DNA of 64,000 nucleotides from Datnioides undecimradiatus (taxonomy: Eukaryota; Chordata; Actinopteri; Lobotiformes; Datnioididae). Made by a program: the position numbers and the translations under genes. Numbering within the stretch: the stretch's first letter is position 1; each line of letters begins with the position of its first letter. This document shows, one piece after another, positions 45,820-57,239 of the stretch. The DNA lies in assembly GCA_008933995.1 (NCBI GenBank), contig WARS01000110.1, forward strand, positions 2,935,001-2,999,000, in the 5' to 3' direction. Below the pieces are notes generated by a model. That model worked only from the letters and a program-made list of their open reading frames with translations, was not told the origin of the DNA and did not search any database.

Positions 45820-46117
45820 TGTTTCCTATCGCTGTTCGTGGTCAGTTTCTGGCTTGTAGCTATAGTGTATAGCCAGACTGTTCGTCAGGAGTGGTAGCCA
45901 TGTTGGATACTGGTCCTGCACCGCTCTGCACCCTGCCCCTCGATATGTCCCACTCAGAACTCTGCATAGATAATGAAGGTAGAGAATGGGAGACTGCAGA
46001 CCCTCCACAGGCTGAACTTCAGGGTTTTTTTGCAAAAAAAAAAAAAATTCAAAATCTTGTTTTTAAGACATCCAGGACCTGTTTAAAACAGCTTTCAGTT
46101 GCCATAATATGTCCCCT
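45820..46117 (-). mobile_element. Partial copy of the TTAA MITE found at 15021-15637
   Basis: Read on the minus strand from 46117 (AGGGGACATATTATGGCA) it follows the MITE at 15021 for about 300 bp, including an A-rich stretch, 'ggagggtctgcagtctc' and 'aacatggcta'. It then loses similarity at about 45820. The far end is missing. It is flanked on the intact side by TTAA at 46118-46121. Confidence 0.75.
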
Positions 46118-46121
46118 TTAA

Positions 46122-46582
46122 CCCTTAAACACTTTGCACAAGCGCGCTTTGGATTACAGTAATTACATCATGGTTTGTGCTATCGGAAAAAATTAAACGG
46201 TTTCTGAAAGCTGAGATGTTGCGCTTTACAGCCAAAATGGAGTTATTACGGTAATTTCACTTGCGAATGTCCCAGAAGCCCGCGAAGCAGCCACTTCTCC
46301 ACTACACACAGCAGTGGAGAAAGTTTCCATTTTATGGTCTGTTTACTCACATTATGAGACACAGACAGACACAGACTTTCAAATATAACATGCAAAATCT
46401 GCTATTCAAATATAATTACAGTGTTTGTTCACTAAAACTCTAAAATCCAATTCCGTTTCTGTCTTTTTCAACTGTCATCACACTCTTCTAACATGCAGCT
46501 AATAGTATATAACAGCCAGGTATTGAAAGTTCCAGGTAAAATGGGCAAAAGCACTTACAGGACAGGCTCAGGTGTGAAAGGG
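46122..46582. mobile_element. piggyBac-type MITE sharing a TTAA with its neighbour
   Basis: Bounded by TTAA at 46118-46121 and 46583-46586. Ends are CCCTTAAACACTT and its imperfect inverse (GTGTGAAAGGG). CCC-type ends with TTAA duplications are the piggyBac signature. Length 461 bp, no transposase. Confidence 0.75.
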
Positions 46583-46599
46583 TTAAGGCACATAACAGG

Positions 46600-47560
46600 T
46601 TAAGGTGGCGATAGTGCTAAGAGAGCAGTCCAATGCTCCATAAAGTGCCTGGTGCAGCCCCTGACTTCAATGTGTGTTTGTGGGAGTGAACAGTTTCTGG
46701 GGATGACAGGGTTCAGTTGTTGGAGGGGGACCTGGGGCAGTCAGAGTCCAGAGTTTGTGTGTGGGGGGCAGAGCAGGGAGAGAGTTGAGCTTCCTGACAG
46801 CCTGGTGGATGAAGCTGTCCCTGAGTCTGTCGGTCCTGGCCCAGAGACTCCACAGTCTCCTCCCTGATGGCAGCAGACTGAAAAAGCTGTGTGACAGGTG
46901 GGTGGGATCACCCGGGCTTTGCGGTTGAGTTCGGTGCTGTAAATGGCCTGAAGGGAGGGATAGAGGCACTGGCAATCTTCCCAGCTGCTCTCACTATGCG
47001 CTGGAGGGTCTTGTTGCAGGATGTGACGCAGGCTCCATACTGCACAGTGAATAAATCGGAATGCTCTTGATGGTGCCTCTGTATAAGCTGCACATGATGT
47101 GGGCTGTGGTTCTGGCTCTTCAATTTTCTGAGGAAGTAGAGATGCTGTTGAGCTTTCTTTGCCAGTGGTGCGATGTTGTTGGTCCAGGAGAAGTTCTCTG
47201 TGATGTGCACACCCAGGAATTTGGTGTTGCTCACCCTCTCCATAGCAGCACCATTGATGGTAAAAGCAGCATGCTGGGTGTGTGCTCTCCTTCGTCTTCT
47301 CCACAATCAGAGAGAGAGTGATTGTCTCTGCACCACACTGCCAGGCGGCTCACCTCCCTCCTGTAGTTTGTCTCATCTCCGTTGTTGAGGAGACCCACCA
47401 CAGTTGTGTCGTCCGCAAACTTGATGAAGAGGTTGGAGCTGTGTGTCGGTGTGCAGTTGTGGGCTGAGCCTTCAGGAGCCTGTAGACCTCCCCTGTCAGC
47501 CATGGCTTCTGATTGGCCCAGACAGTGATGGTCTGGGTGAAACATGAGTAATCACGTAAA
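46600..47560 (-). pseudogene. L2/CR1-type LINE, C-terminal part of ORF2
   Basis: On the minus strand 'NLFIKFADDTTVVGLLNNGD' (about 47400-47460) is the reverse transcriptase catalytic box. Next come 'VSNTKFLGVHITENFSW', 'KKAQQHLYFLRKLK', 'CNKTLQRIVRAAGKIASASI' and 'GDPTHLSHSFFSLLPSGRRL' with 'RLRDSFIHQAVRKLNSLPAL', in the order usual for fish L2/CR1-group LINEs. The pieces lie in different frames and the endonuclease and most of the RT are missing. Probably the same broad family as 54560-56119. Confidence 0.75.
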
Positions 47561-47970
47561 ACATGTAGTGGCATCGAGGGCTGAAACTATTGATTATTTT
47601 TTTTCAGCATTTGTTTTCTCAATTAACTTTTTTGTCTGCAAAATGTCAATGAATTTTTTTTCTTAAGTAAAAAAATATAATATAAAAATAGCGAAAACTA
47701 CCCCTCAGTTTCTTGAGGTCAAAAGGTGAAGTCTTGAAATTGTATTGTTTGTCTGAATGACATTACCAACAATAAGTTTTATTGTCACATAAGACAAACA
47801 AAAAGCAACACATTTCTACATATAGCTGTAATGTAGAGGCAAGACCAGGACAACAAACCTATATGTATACACAAGCCATATTCTTCAAAATGTTACTAAG
47901 TAGGCTACTATAATCACAGGTTGTGATACATATTAAGTGAAAAATAAATACATGGATACGTTACGCTATT
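47561..47970. other. Non-coding intron stretch, nothing recognised
   Basis: AT-rich, T-runs near 47596 and 47656; no gene. Confidence 0.5.
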
Positions 47971-47971
47971 T

Positions 47972-48880
47972 ATATATAACATTCCTTCAGTTCTGCCAGT
48001 TTCCCAGTACCTGTTGATGAAAAACATTTCCACAGCATGATACTGCCACCACCATGCTTCCCTGGGATGGTGTTCTTTGGGTGATGAGAGGTGTTGGGTT
48101 TGTGCCAGACATAGCGTTTTCCTTGATTGCCAAAAAGTTCCATTTTAGTCTCATATGACCAGAATGCCTTCTTCCATGTTTGGAGAGTCTCCCACATGCC
48201 TTTTGGTAAACTCTAAACTCAGCCCAGCTCTGTGGAGTGTATGGCTTAGAGTGGTCCTATAGACAGATATACCAGTGCTCCCTCAGGGTTACCTTTGGTC
48301 TCTTTGTTGCCTCTCTGGTTAATGCCCTCTTTGCCCTGTCTGAGTTTTGGTGGATGGCCCTCTCTAGGCAGGTTTGTTGTGGTATCATATTCTATTTTTT
48401 GATGATGGATTTAATGGTGCTCCTTGGGATTTTCAAAGTTACTGTTATTTTTTTTTTTGTCCCAACCCTGATTTTTGCTTCTCTACAACTTTATTCCTGA
48501 CCTGTCTGGAGAGCTACTTGGTCTTCATGGTGATGCTTTTTGATTAGCAGTCTCTGACTCTGGGGCCTTTCAGAACAGCTGTATATATACACACACACAC
48601 ACTGAGATCATGTGACACTTATTGCACACAGGTGGACCTTATTTTACTGATTATGTGACTTCTGGAGGTAAATGGTACTAGGGGCATCATAGCAAAGGGG
48701 TTGAATACCTATGCACATATCACTTCCAAGTTTTTTATTTTATAGGATTTTTTTTTTTTTTTTTTAAATTTCACATCACTAATTTGGACAATTGTGTCTA
48801 AATATCCCTTTAAATTACAGCTTGTCAAATAAAACAGGAAGAACGCCAAGGGGAGAGGATACTTTTGAAATCTGCTGTAT
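47972..48880 (-). mobile_element. Tc1-like element, 3'-truncated
   Basis: The intact end is at 48880: read inward on the minus strand it begins TACAGCAGATTTCAAAAGTA and continues 'ccccttggcgtt', an end type common in fish. The transposase piece at 47970-48197 reads '[20 protein letters not shown]' (here Y-E replaces the usual D-E at the first acid), then '[20 protein letters not shown]'. The part holding the second and third acids and the other terminal repeat are lost at 47972. Confidence 0.7.
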
Positions 48881-48983
48881 CGCAACTTCCAAGATTGATT
48901 ATATGTATATTGGCATTGTTTTTTTAAAAATGAATTTGAAGTTGAAATGGTTAAGGATGCTCAGCACAGCTTGTGTGCCTTAA

Positions 48984-49010
48984 CTTTTTTTTTTTTTTTT
49001 TTTTTTTTAA
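48984..49010. repeat. Poly-T run
   Basis: About 23 T directly left of the solo LTR. Confidence 0.9.
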
Positions 49011-49019
49011 AACTAAACT

Positions 49020-49441
49020 TGTCAGGGCTTGGGTTACGAGGTGAGACTAGGACCCAAATGCAGACACAAACAAGGAGGCCAAAGATATTTAAACAGTTTA
49101 TTTAAAGGGCTTAGACTTACGAGTGGTCAAGGCAGGCAGGGTCGAAAACCAGGTAATCAATCCAAACGTGACACGAAAACCAAAAATCCAAAAACCAGAA
49201 AACCAAAATCTCAAAGCACAGGCAGGGAAACACAAGGAATCGAGGCAGGAACATGGAGACTAACACAACAAATGAACCAACATAGAACAAAGGCAATGAC
49301 ACAACTTAAATAGACAGGGGAGGGCAGCAAACGAGACACAGGTGAGACCAATCAAGTAATCAAAACAGGAAACAAGCAGACAGAAACACACAAGAGAAAA
49401 ACTTGTCAAAATAAAACAGGAAACAACAAAAACTCATGACA
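49020..49441 (-). mobile_element. Solo LTR (copy D) with 5-bp target duplication
   Basis: On the plus strand the block starts TGTCAGGG and ends CATGACA, so both orientations give TG...CA termini. AAACT flanks it exactly on both sides (49015-49019 and 49442-49446). Read on the minus strand it has a TATA-like 'ctatttaag' near 49300-49308 and AATAAA near 49098-49104. A 422-bp unit with these features is a solo LTR, most likely Ty3/gypsy or another retroelement, left by recombination between two LTRs. Confidence 0.85.
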
Positions 49442-49887
49442 AAACTGGTCCATATTTTCAATGTAATATTCTCAGCTCCCCCCTATATAGCTTTCTGACC
49501 ATCTTACGTAGTTCTGATCTTCTTCTATAACAACAACAACATGTTAAGGATATAAACCCAGAACTCCATATTTATTAATACCCTTTTCTGTTGAACCAGG
49601 CATGTAGAGATTGGCTACTAAGAAATCAATGTATCAACAATAGTCATTAACAAAATCAATCAGGAAATAACGTGGATATGGAGGGATATGTGGATAATAA
49701 TCTACATATTCTTCAAGTGTGTCCTTATCTTGCATCTTAGTCCCTCCCATCAATGATGCAGAGAGAAACAAGGTGAACTTGCAAGACAAGCGGAAACAAG
49801 GAAATGTGTCTGCACTATAGTAATATAATAAAGACAAACAGTTGACTGTGGCAGAACAGAAGGGTTTTTCTCTTTGTAGCTTGTTTA
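49442..49887. other. Non-coding intron stretch, nothing recognised
   Basis: No gene or element ends were seen. Confidence 0.5.
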
Positions 49888-51440
49888 CACCGCATTCCAA
49901 ATTATTAGGCAAATTATATTTTTCTCTGATTTTTCTAAACAGTCAATGCAAATGACAGTCAGCATAATTTTCAAGTCATCAACCCTCAGAGTATAACTCG
50001 ACTGTTATTGAACAAACTTCCCAATGATAACAGTATTTTTTTCAAAAATAAAAAAACTTAAAATGCACTGTTCTAATTATTATGCACAACAGAGTTTCAA
50101 AACATTTTATAGGTTGTAAAGAACTGAAAATGCTCATTTGTTGAATTTGCAGCATTAGGAGGTCATATTTACTGAAATCAAATGGTATTTCAATCAAAAA
50201 CATCTTAACACATCAAGTTACATTTTAACATAGGACCCCTTATTTGATAACAGCTTCACAATTCTTGCATCCATTGAAGTTTTGGAGAGTTTCTGCTTGA
50301 ATTTCTTTGCAGGATGTCAGAATAGCTTCCCAGAGCTGCTGTTTGGATGTGAACTGCCTCCCACCCTCATAGATCTTTTGCTTGAGGATGCTCCAAAGAT
50401 TCTCAATAGGGTTGAGGTCAGGGGAGGATGGGGGCCACACCATGAGTTTCTCTCCTTTTATGCCCATAGCAGCCATTGATGCAGAGGTATTCCTTGCAGC
50501 ATGAGATGGTGCATTGTCATGCTTGAAAATGATTTTGTTACGGAAAGTACGGTTCTTCTTTTTGTACCATGGAAGAAAGTGGTCAGTCAGAAACTCCACA
50601 TACTTTTCAGAGGTCATTTTCACACCTTCGCTGACCAGCTCTCTCCACATGATTCTGGCCTAAAACATGACTCCGCCACCTCCTTGCTGATGTCGCAGCC
50701 TTGTTGGGACATGGTGGCCATCCACCAACCATCCACTACTCCATCCATCTGGACCATCCAGAGCTGCACGTCACTCATCAGTGAACAAGACTGTTTGAAA
50801 ATGAGTCTTCATGTATTTCTGGGCCCACTGCAGCCGTTTCTGCTTGTGAGCATTGGTTAAGGGTGGCCGAATAGAAGGTTTATGCATAACTGCAAACCTC
50901 TGGAGGATCCTACACCTTGATGTTCGCGGGACTCCAGAGGCACCAGCAGTTTCAAATACCTGATTGTTGCTTTGTAATGGCATTTTAGCAGCTGCTCTCT
51001 TAATCCGATGTATTTGTCTGGCAGAAACTTTCCTCATTGTGCCTTTTATCTGCACGAACCCATGTGTGCTCTCAATCAGCCACAAATCTCTTAACAGTAC
51101 GATGATCATGCTTAAGTTTTCGTGAAATACCTAAGGTTTTCATACCTTGTCCGAGGCATTAAACTATTTCACGCTTTTCGGCAGCAGAGAGATCCTTTTT
51201 CTTTCCCATATTGCTTGAAAATGGTGGTCTGCTTAATAATGTGGAACGTCCTTCTTCAGTAGTTTTTCCTTTATTTGGGCTCACCTGGCAAACTAATTAT
51301 CACGGGTGTCTGAGATTGATTTCGGTGATCCAAGGAGCCCTGAGACACAATACCATCCATGAGTTTAATTGAAAAACAAAAAATGTAATCTTTATGACAC
51401 TTAAATATAATTTGCATAATAATTTGGAACACGGTATAAT
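49888..51440 (-). mobile_element. Second DD37E-type Tc1/mariner element, decayed
   Basis: The ends are related but older: 'ccgcattccaaattattagg' at the left and 'ataatttggaacacgg' at the right. The minus-strand transposase starts MGKKKDLSAAEKREIV near 51209, has a stop two lines later, keeps 'TVLFTDE' followed at once by TGA (about 50780), and is open again over 50240-50650. There 'FKHDNAPSHAARNT' and '[12 protein letters not shown]' carry the second and third acids. It retains the first Asp that the copy at 31501 has lost. Several stops and frame changes make it inactive. Confidence 0.85.
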
Positions 51441-52259
51441 GCCTGCATATAAAAAACAGCCCGCATTCTGTATTTATAGCCAATGTGACCTGCTCAGAGA
51501 TACAACTTATTGTATTTATTGATGCAACATTATATGTGTTGTATTTCTTGCTTTTGTTATGAATTAAATCAATTATTCAAGAAGCCAAATTATAATTATG
51601 GTGTCTTTTTAACCGGGAAATAATTATTCTGCTAAATGTTTCACAGAATATGCAATTGCAATTATGCAAAAACATTTTCTTGCTGACAGACACACTTCCC
51701 TGCATCTTTAATCTGGCTTTAATTGTATCAATAAATGTAACTGAGGGTATGAGATGTCTTAGATGTTTTTATGGTCAGCTATGTATAAATCTGGCTCTCA
51801 AGCAAAACCTGAGCAGCAACGAAAGGAAAAGTTTTGTTTTTGTCCAGGTGTCATTATGTATTGCTAAGCAAAAAGATTAATATGATAGCTTGTAGTGTTC
51901 ATATCATTGAAAAAACAATTTGGAGTAACATGATTTTAAAAAGACTCATGTGGCTTCCCCTTTTCTACCAAAGTGGTGGCCACTATGGAACCTCTTGATA
52001 GTGTTTTCATTGTAACAGAGCAACAAGGAAATAACTTTTCAGGTCTAAGAATACAGATCTTGAACATGTTCAAGAGTAATCTGCTTATAAAATTGTGGCT
52101 ATATTAAAGGTCTTGTGTGCTGGTGCATTAGTGTGTTTGTTTTCATCCTTTTTTATGCACTAGGTCTACAGTGGAGTTCTTTACTGTGTTCGGATAATCA
52201 TAAATTAAACAGGGATAAATAAACAGAAACTTTTCTTTCTTTGTCTCTTTCTATATCAG
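51441..52259 (+). other. End of the 21.5-kb fat3 intron
   Basis: No gene was recognised. The stretch ends with a pyrimidine-rich run and 'ctatatcag', the acceptor of the next fat3 exon. Confidence 0.7.
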
Positions 52260-52583
52260 GAATGATTTACACCACTGATATGTTGGACCGTGAGACCAAG
52301 GACTCCTTTTGGCTAACAGTGTATGCCAGGGATCGTGGTGTGGTTCCCCAGTTTGCCACTATCGAGGTGTTCATCCAGGTGGAAGATGTTAACGACAATG
52401 CCCCACTGACCTCAGAACCAATGTATAGGCCCCTTGTGCCTGAGAACTCTCCACGTGATGTTTCTGTGGTCCAGATCCAAGCCCAGGATCCTGACACCAC
52501 ACCTCTCAACACAGCTGATAGGCTCAACTACCGCATTGTCAGTGGAAACCCACAGAACTTTTTCACCATCAACTCTCGCACTG
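52260..52583 (+). CDS. fat3: fat3 exon: end of cadherin repeat 10 and most of 11
   Basis: This 324-base exon joins the previous one in phase 1 (G|GA gives Gly) and continues '[20 protein letters not shown]', then '[18 protein letters not shown]', the linker between repeats 10 and 11. '[19 protein letters not shown]' and '[15 protein letters not shown]' follow. It ends CTG|GTGAGT, again phase 1. All cadherin hallmarks (LDRE, the A-x-D-x-G region, DxNDNAP) are present and it matches the FAT3 pattern closely. A GT/GA microsatellite begins about seven bases into the following intron. Confidence 0.93.
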
Positions 52584-52590
52584 GTGAGTA

Positions 52591-52591
<1 letters not shown>

Positions 52592-52647
<56 letters not shown>
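52592..52647. repeat. (TG)n(AG)n microsatellite at a splice donor
   Basis: About 19 TG units and then AG units begin only eight bases after the exon end, inside the fat3 intron. Confidence 0.95.
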
Positions 52648-54559
52648 TGAAAAAGGCACTGCTATATCTCAGTTTGAACAGAATGCAGACTGAAAACAAT
52701 GATTCTTCAAATGTTTGTCTGAGTGATTTCTTTGGAGAAAGATTATGAATTGTCCATGAAGCTTTAGTGTCACAGGGGTGAGCTAGCTAACATGACAGAT
52801 GAAAGTATATAGAGCAGCTAGTTTCAGGCTGGTCTGTAAACTAGAATTGTTATTTTTCAGTCATTTCGTCAGATGTAGTTAATGATGTACCACTGTGCCA
52901 ATGATGAAAATGAAATTAAAACTACTTTAAAAGCTACTTTTGAAAACAAAAAACTATGATGAAAGATGTTGCGATTTCATCAACAAATAAATATTGTGAA
53001 GATACCAATGCACGCATGTACTAGATGCTGTTTTAATGAAAGTCTTGCACACAATTTATGCTGAGTCACTTTATGTGTCTTGAGTGCATCAGATTGCTCT
53101 CTGAGTTTAAATGCATTGAAGACACATTAACAATGGACTGAAATTCTTCTGAACCTTGAAAAAGGTGTCAGTGTGTACATCTCACTGGGACACATTTTTA
53201 CTCCTCTCACAATGTTAATACTAAGCAACCTGTGGAAATCACTGATTTTTTTTCATATTCAAGATAGAAAAGACAGATTGTAATCAGATTTACAATCCAC
53301 CATAGACACATGTACTGTAAATGAATGTAATTAAATGTGTCTTATCTGGATGTGAGACAGTAGTGACATGTATACTGTAAATAGAGCCTTTAAAGAACTG
53401 AGTGGGCATGTATCTGTGTAATCACACATTGCTGGACTGGTCAAAGTTTATCTCTGCTAATTAAAAAAACACTGATATACCATTCTTGACCTATTTTATT
53501 AATAAATAAATAAATCACTTAAATCTTCACCTTAATGTTTACTAAGGGAATATAACTTTACCTGACATAACTGACAGGTGTAAAATACAAGCGAGTGCCA
53601 ACATAAAGAAAAAACAACATAATGCTTGTTCATGTTATTCCCTCACAAGCCTCTGCAAGTGTGAAACTCTTCCTGACCAGCAATTGCCCAAAAAGATATT
53701 ATGTCATTCTGTGCTTTAAAGATGGTGGCTGGCTAAAGTTGCAGACAGTACTGAAAACTAACCAAAGAATGCCTTTACCTGCACATGTGCAAATACGTGA
53801 CTGGATACTGAGCTGTGAATACTTTCGAGGTGTTTGTGAGCACATGGCAGTACTGCAGATCAATAGCTCCAGTGCAGACACAGATGGAGAACTGAAGCCA
53901 ATATTGTTGTTGTGCAGCTTTCACTGTGAAGAAGGTGCACACAGTGTGCCAAAGGTCAAATGTAACATAGCTTCTCAGAAAAATGATTAGCACAATAATA
54001 AACAACAATAATAATGATCTTACATCTACACTTAAATCATAATTCAGGATCCCTGTGGATCTGCGGTATTAGGACACTTACTCACTTGTACCCAGTTGGT
54101 ATTTGGACTCACATGTCTCTAGTGAAGAGTTTGAATTGGGCTTTCTAAAGTGCCTAGTGGTCCAGAGACAGCTGCTCTCATCTAACAGTAATTGAGGGAG
54201 GCTTTAGAGAGTGGCTTCTGGAATTATGCCAATCTGAGGCAATACTAAATATGTGTTGCATAAGCTGCTGCTGTAGTTAGGTATAAGCACAAGTCACTCA
54301 GCCCTGAGACATGATACAGGTCAGCAACAAAATGCAGTCAGCAGAGCCCCAAAAGGAATCAAGCAGGTAAGCCAACTCCACAAAAGAGGTAAAAAAAAAT
54401 CAGAGTTCAAAGTCAGGAGGCAGATCTGGTGATTGGCAGAGGAACACACTGGGGGAGGCTGCTAGGAAAAAGAGGAATAGCAAGTACTGAAAATATTCTA
54501 GAAATGATTGAACAGATAAACAACGATGAAGCAGATGTAGATTCCAGCAAATATGAAAT
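52648..54559. other. Non-coding intron stretch, nothing recognised
   Basis: The longest ORF (53622-53990, 122 codons) has no recognisable domain and no family resemblance. No element ends were seen. Confidence 0.5.
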
Positions 54560-56119
54560 GGCCATCATGACAGTATCACAGTACAGTATTTACTGCAATA
54601 TTGTTGATCAGCACCCCAGTCTAAGCTGTGATCCACTGGCAGATGGAGGCTGGCACAGAGAGCTCTGTGATTTTGGTGGGGAGAACTTGATGGTGTGATG
54701 ATGGTGTTGAATGCTGACCTGAATACAGGATCTTTGCCTGTGGTACCTGTGGAGTTGAGGTGCTGCAGAATGTAGTGAAGTCCCATGTTGACTGCATTAT
54801 CCACTGACCTGTTTGCCCTGTAGGCCAACTACAGGGGGTGCTGCACCATTATTTCAAAGGATTTCATCATCACAGATGTCAGGGCAACAGGCCTGTAGTC
54901 ATTTAATCCTGTGATGGAGGGTTTCTTGGGTACTGGGGATGATTGTGGAGTGTTTGAAGCAAGAAGGAGCTTTGCACAGCTCCAGGATCTATTGAAAATC
55001 TGCATGAATAGAAGGGCCAACTGATCAGCACAGACTTTCAGAAAGGAGGGTGACACACTGTCTGGGCCAGGATGCTTTTTGGATCTTCTGTCTCTGAAAG
55101 AGCTGACTAACATCTTCTTCACAGACTGTGAGAGAAGGTCAGGGGTTGGAGGGGAGGGGAGAGTTGATGGCAAGGGGAGCGGAAAGGTGTGAGCTGTGTG
55201 AGACTGTGGTTGAGGGGTGGTGTTGATGGTTCATCAAACCTGCAGTAAAACACATCCAGGTCCCCAACCAGTTGATTGTTCTGCACAGTGTGGGGGTGGG
55301 TTTCCTGTAGCTGGTGATGTCAGTGGGTGAAAACCTGTTTTTTAGCATTTCAATGTAGCACCTCTTTGCTATTTTGCTTTGTTGCTAGCCTGCTTTTACA
55401 GGGCTCAGTGCCCACTTCTGTAGGCTTCTTCCCTAGAGGTTTTCCTGTGAACCATGGTTTACTGTTGTGTGCTGAAGATTTTATTTTCGGCACACACATG
55501 TCCTCACAAAAACTGATGTACGATGTCACAGTGTCAGTAAAGTCATCCAGGTCAGTGGATGCAGCTTCTAAAACAGTCCAATCAGTGCAGTCAAAGCAGG
55601 CTTCTAATTACTACTTTGCCTCATAGATAGATACATAGATAGATCCCTGAGGGGAAATTAGTTTGTCTTAGCTGCAAACGCACAGAAAACACAAATATAA
55701 ATAGACAGCTTAAAAACACAAAAAGTTCAGTTCAGTGCACAGTTCTGGAGGCTTCTGGTCATCCTGGTGTTGTAAGGCCTCACTGACACAGGCCTGAGGT
55801 GGGATGTAAACACCAACAAGAATAAAAGAGGAGAACTTCTGCCGTGAATAAAACAGTTTGCAGTTGTGTCTCTAGGTGATAACAGCATATTGTCTGACAC
55901 TGTGACATCTGTACACCAAACTCAGTTAATATAGAAGCAGATTCCGCCTCCTCTCATTTTCCCTGAAAGCTCCATTACATGGTGTGCTCAGAAAAGTTGA
56001 AATCCCGGCAGATGTAGTGTTGTGTCCTGGATGTGCTCAACGAGCCAGGTTTCAGTGAAGCACAGGCCGGCAGATCTGCAAAAGTCAGTGTTAGCTCTGT
56101 TGAGCAGCAGCAGTTCATC
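54560..56119 (-). pseudogene. L2/CR1-type LINE: endonuclease and first part of RT
   Basis: Minus strand. The apurinic-type endonuclease starts near 56119 ('DELLLLNRANTDFCRSAG') and continues 'CFTETWLVEHIQDTTLHLPG' and 'GKMRGGGICFYIN', through 55800. A linker ('CTDWTVLEAASTDLDDFTDT', about 55540-55600) precedes the opening of RT: 'SFRDRRSKKHPGPDSVSPSF', 'SSPVPKKPSITGLNDYRPVA' and 'AYRANRSVDNAVNMGLHYIL' (54740-55170), ending near 'RSAFNTIITP'. A GATA-rich LINE tail sits inside it at about 55620-55660. The RT catalytic box is missing. Frames shift repeatedly. It is fused at its 5' edge to a second LINE. Confidence 0.75.
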
Positions 56120-56990
56120 TGATACCACATGAGCCTTGACGCTAAGATGGTCATCAATAATGATGCCCAGGTTTTGAGCTGATTTTGTGTAAATGAGAGC
56201 AGTTGATCTAAGTTAGATATTAATCTGGTGTTGTGTAGTGGGTTTTGCAGGGATGGCCAGGAGCTTAGGTTAGGCTGGAGGTGGTGTTCTTTCATCCATT
56301 TGGAGATATCAGTAAGGCATGATGAGATTCGTGCCAAGACCATTTGATAATCAGGGGGAAAAGAAAGGAAGAGTTGTGTGTCATCTGTGTACTAATGGTA
56401 TGAGAAACCATGGGAGCGAATGATTTTGCCAAGTGAAGTTGTGTATATTGAGAAAAGGAGGGGACCAAACACTGACTTCTGACAAACCCCTGTGAATAGG
56501 GAGTGTGATTTGGACACTTCCCCTTTCCAAGATACTCTGAAAGATCTTTTGGAGAGGTGGGACTTGAACCAGGTGAGAGCAAATCCTGAGAATCCAAGCT
56601 TGTCAAGAGTGGAGAGGAGGATTTGGTGATTAACAGTGTCAAAGGCACCAGACAGATTGAGTAGCAATGGAGCTGAGGACTGGCCAGCTGCTCTAGCAGA
56701 GTGGAGTGATTCTGTTACCAAGAGGAGCACAGTCTTGGAAGAGTGTACCCATTTGAAGCCAGACTGGTGCAGATTGTAGCTTGTTTCTAGAGAAGAATCC
56801 AGAGACCTGGTTGAAAGTTGTCCAATATTTTTGATAAAAAGTAGTTTGCAACCTGAGATGGATTGAGCATGGGCTTTTTGAGCAGCGGGTTGACCAATGT
56901 TTGTTGTTTGGTGTTGGGAAACACACCTGTAGTGAGTGAGGAGTTGATGATGAGTGTAACTGTGGGATTCAGAAGGGGAAATGGCCTGAG
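56120..56990 (-). pseudogene. L2-type LINE, RT fragment
   Basis: Minus strand. 'PLLLNLSGAFDTVNHQILLS', 'GFALTWFKSHLSKRSFRVSW' and 'SLFTGVCQKSVFGPLLFSIY' with 'SLGKIIRSHGFSYH' (56392-56730) are RT palm blocks in the L2 style. The next block, in other frames, reads 'ARISSCLTDISKWMKEHHLQ' and 'QNLGIIIDDHLSVKAHV', where it joins the other LINE at about 56120. Upstream, 56693-56926 carries a frame-shifted RT start. The usual 'GVPQGSV' has become 'GVCQKSV'. Confidence 0.8.
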
Positions 56991-57239
56991 GTAGATTTAA
57001 AACTCACCTTTTGTGTTGTGTGTGTGTGTGTGTGAGAGAGAGATCTCACCTTGTGTACAATGTTTCATTTTTTCAATGACCCTATCAATTAATTACAGTT
57101 GGTGTGCCACCATAGGCTATACTATAGATTTTTTAGAATTTCTGCAAAAAATATATTTCTTACTCGTATATTAGCTACTCAAAATATCAAAGTCAATAGC
57201 ATGCTGGAATTCCATGATATTACATCTAGTTTCATATCA
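56991..57239. other. Short non-coding stretch with a TG/AG run
   Basis: A (TG)n(AG)n run lies at about 57015-57043; nothing else. Confidence 0.6.

Noticed and set aside
48237-48500. 87-codon hydrophobic plus-strand ORF resembling a membrane protein
   Set aside because: It is the reverse strand of a Tc1-like transposase region.
53622-53990. 122-codon plus-strand ORF in a fat3 intron
   Set aside because: No recognisable domain or family resemblance and no splice signals fitting fat3.
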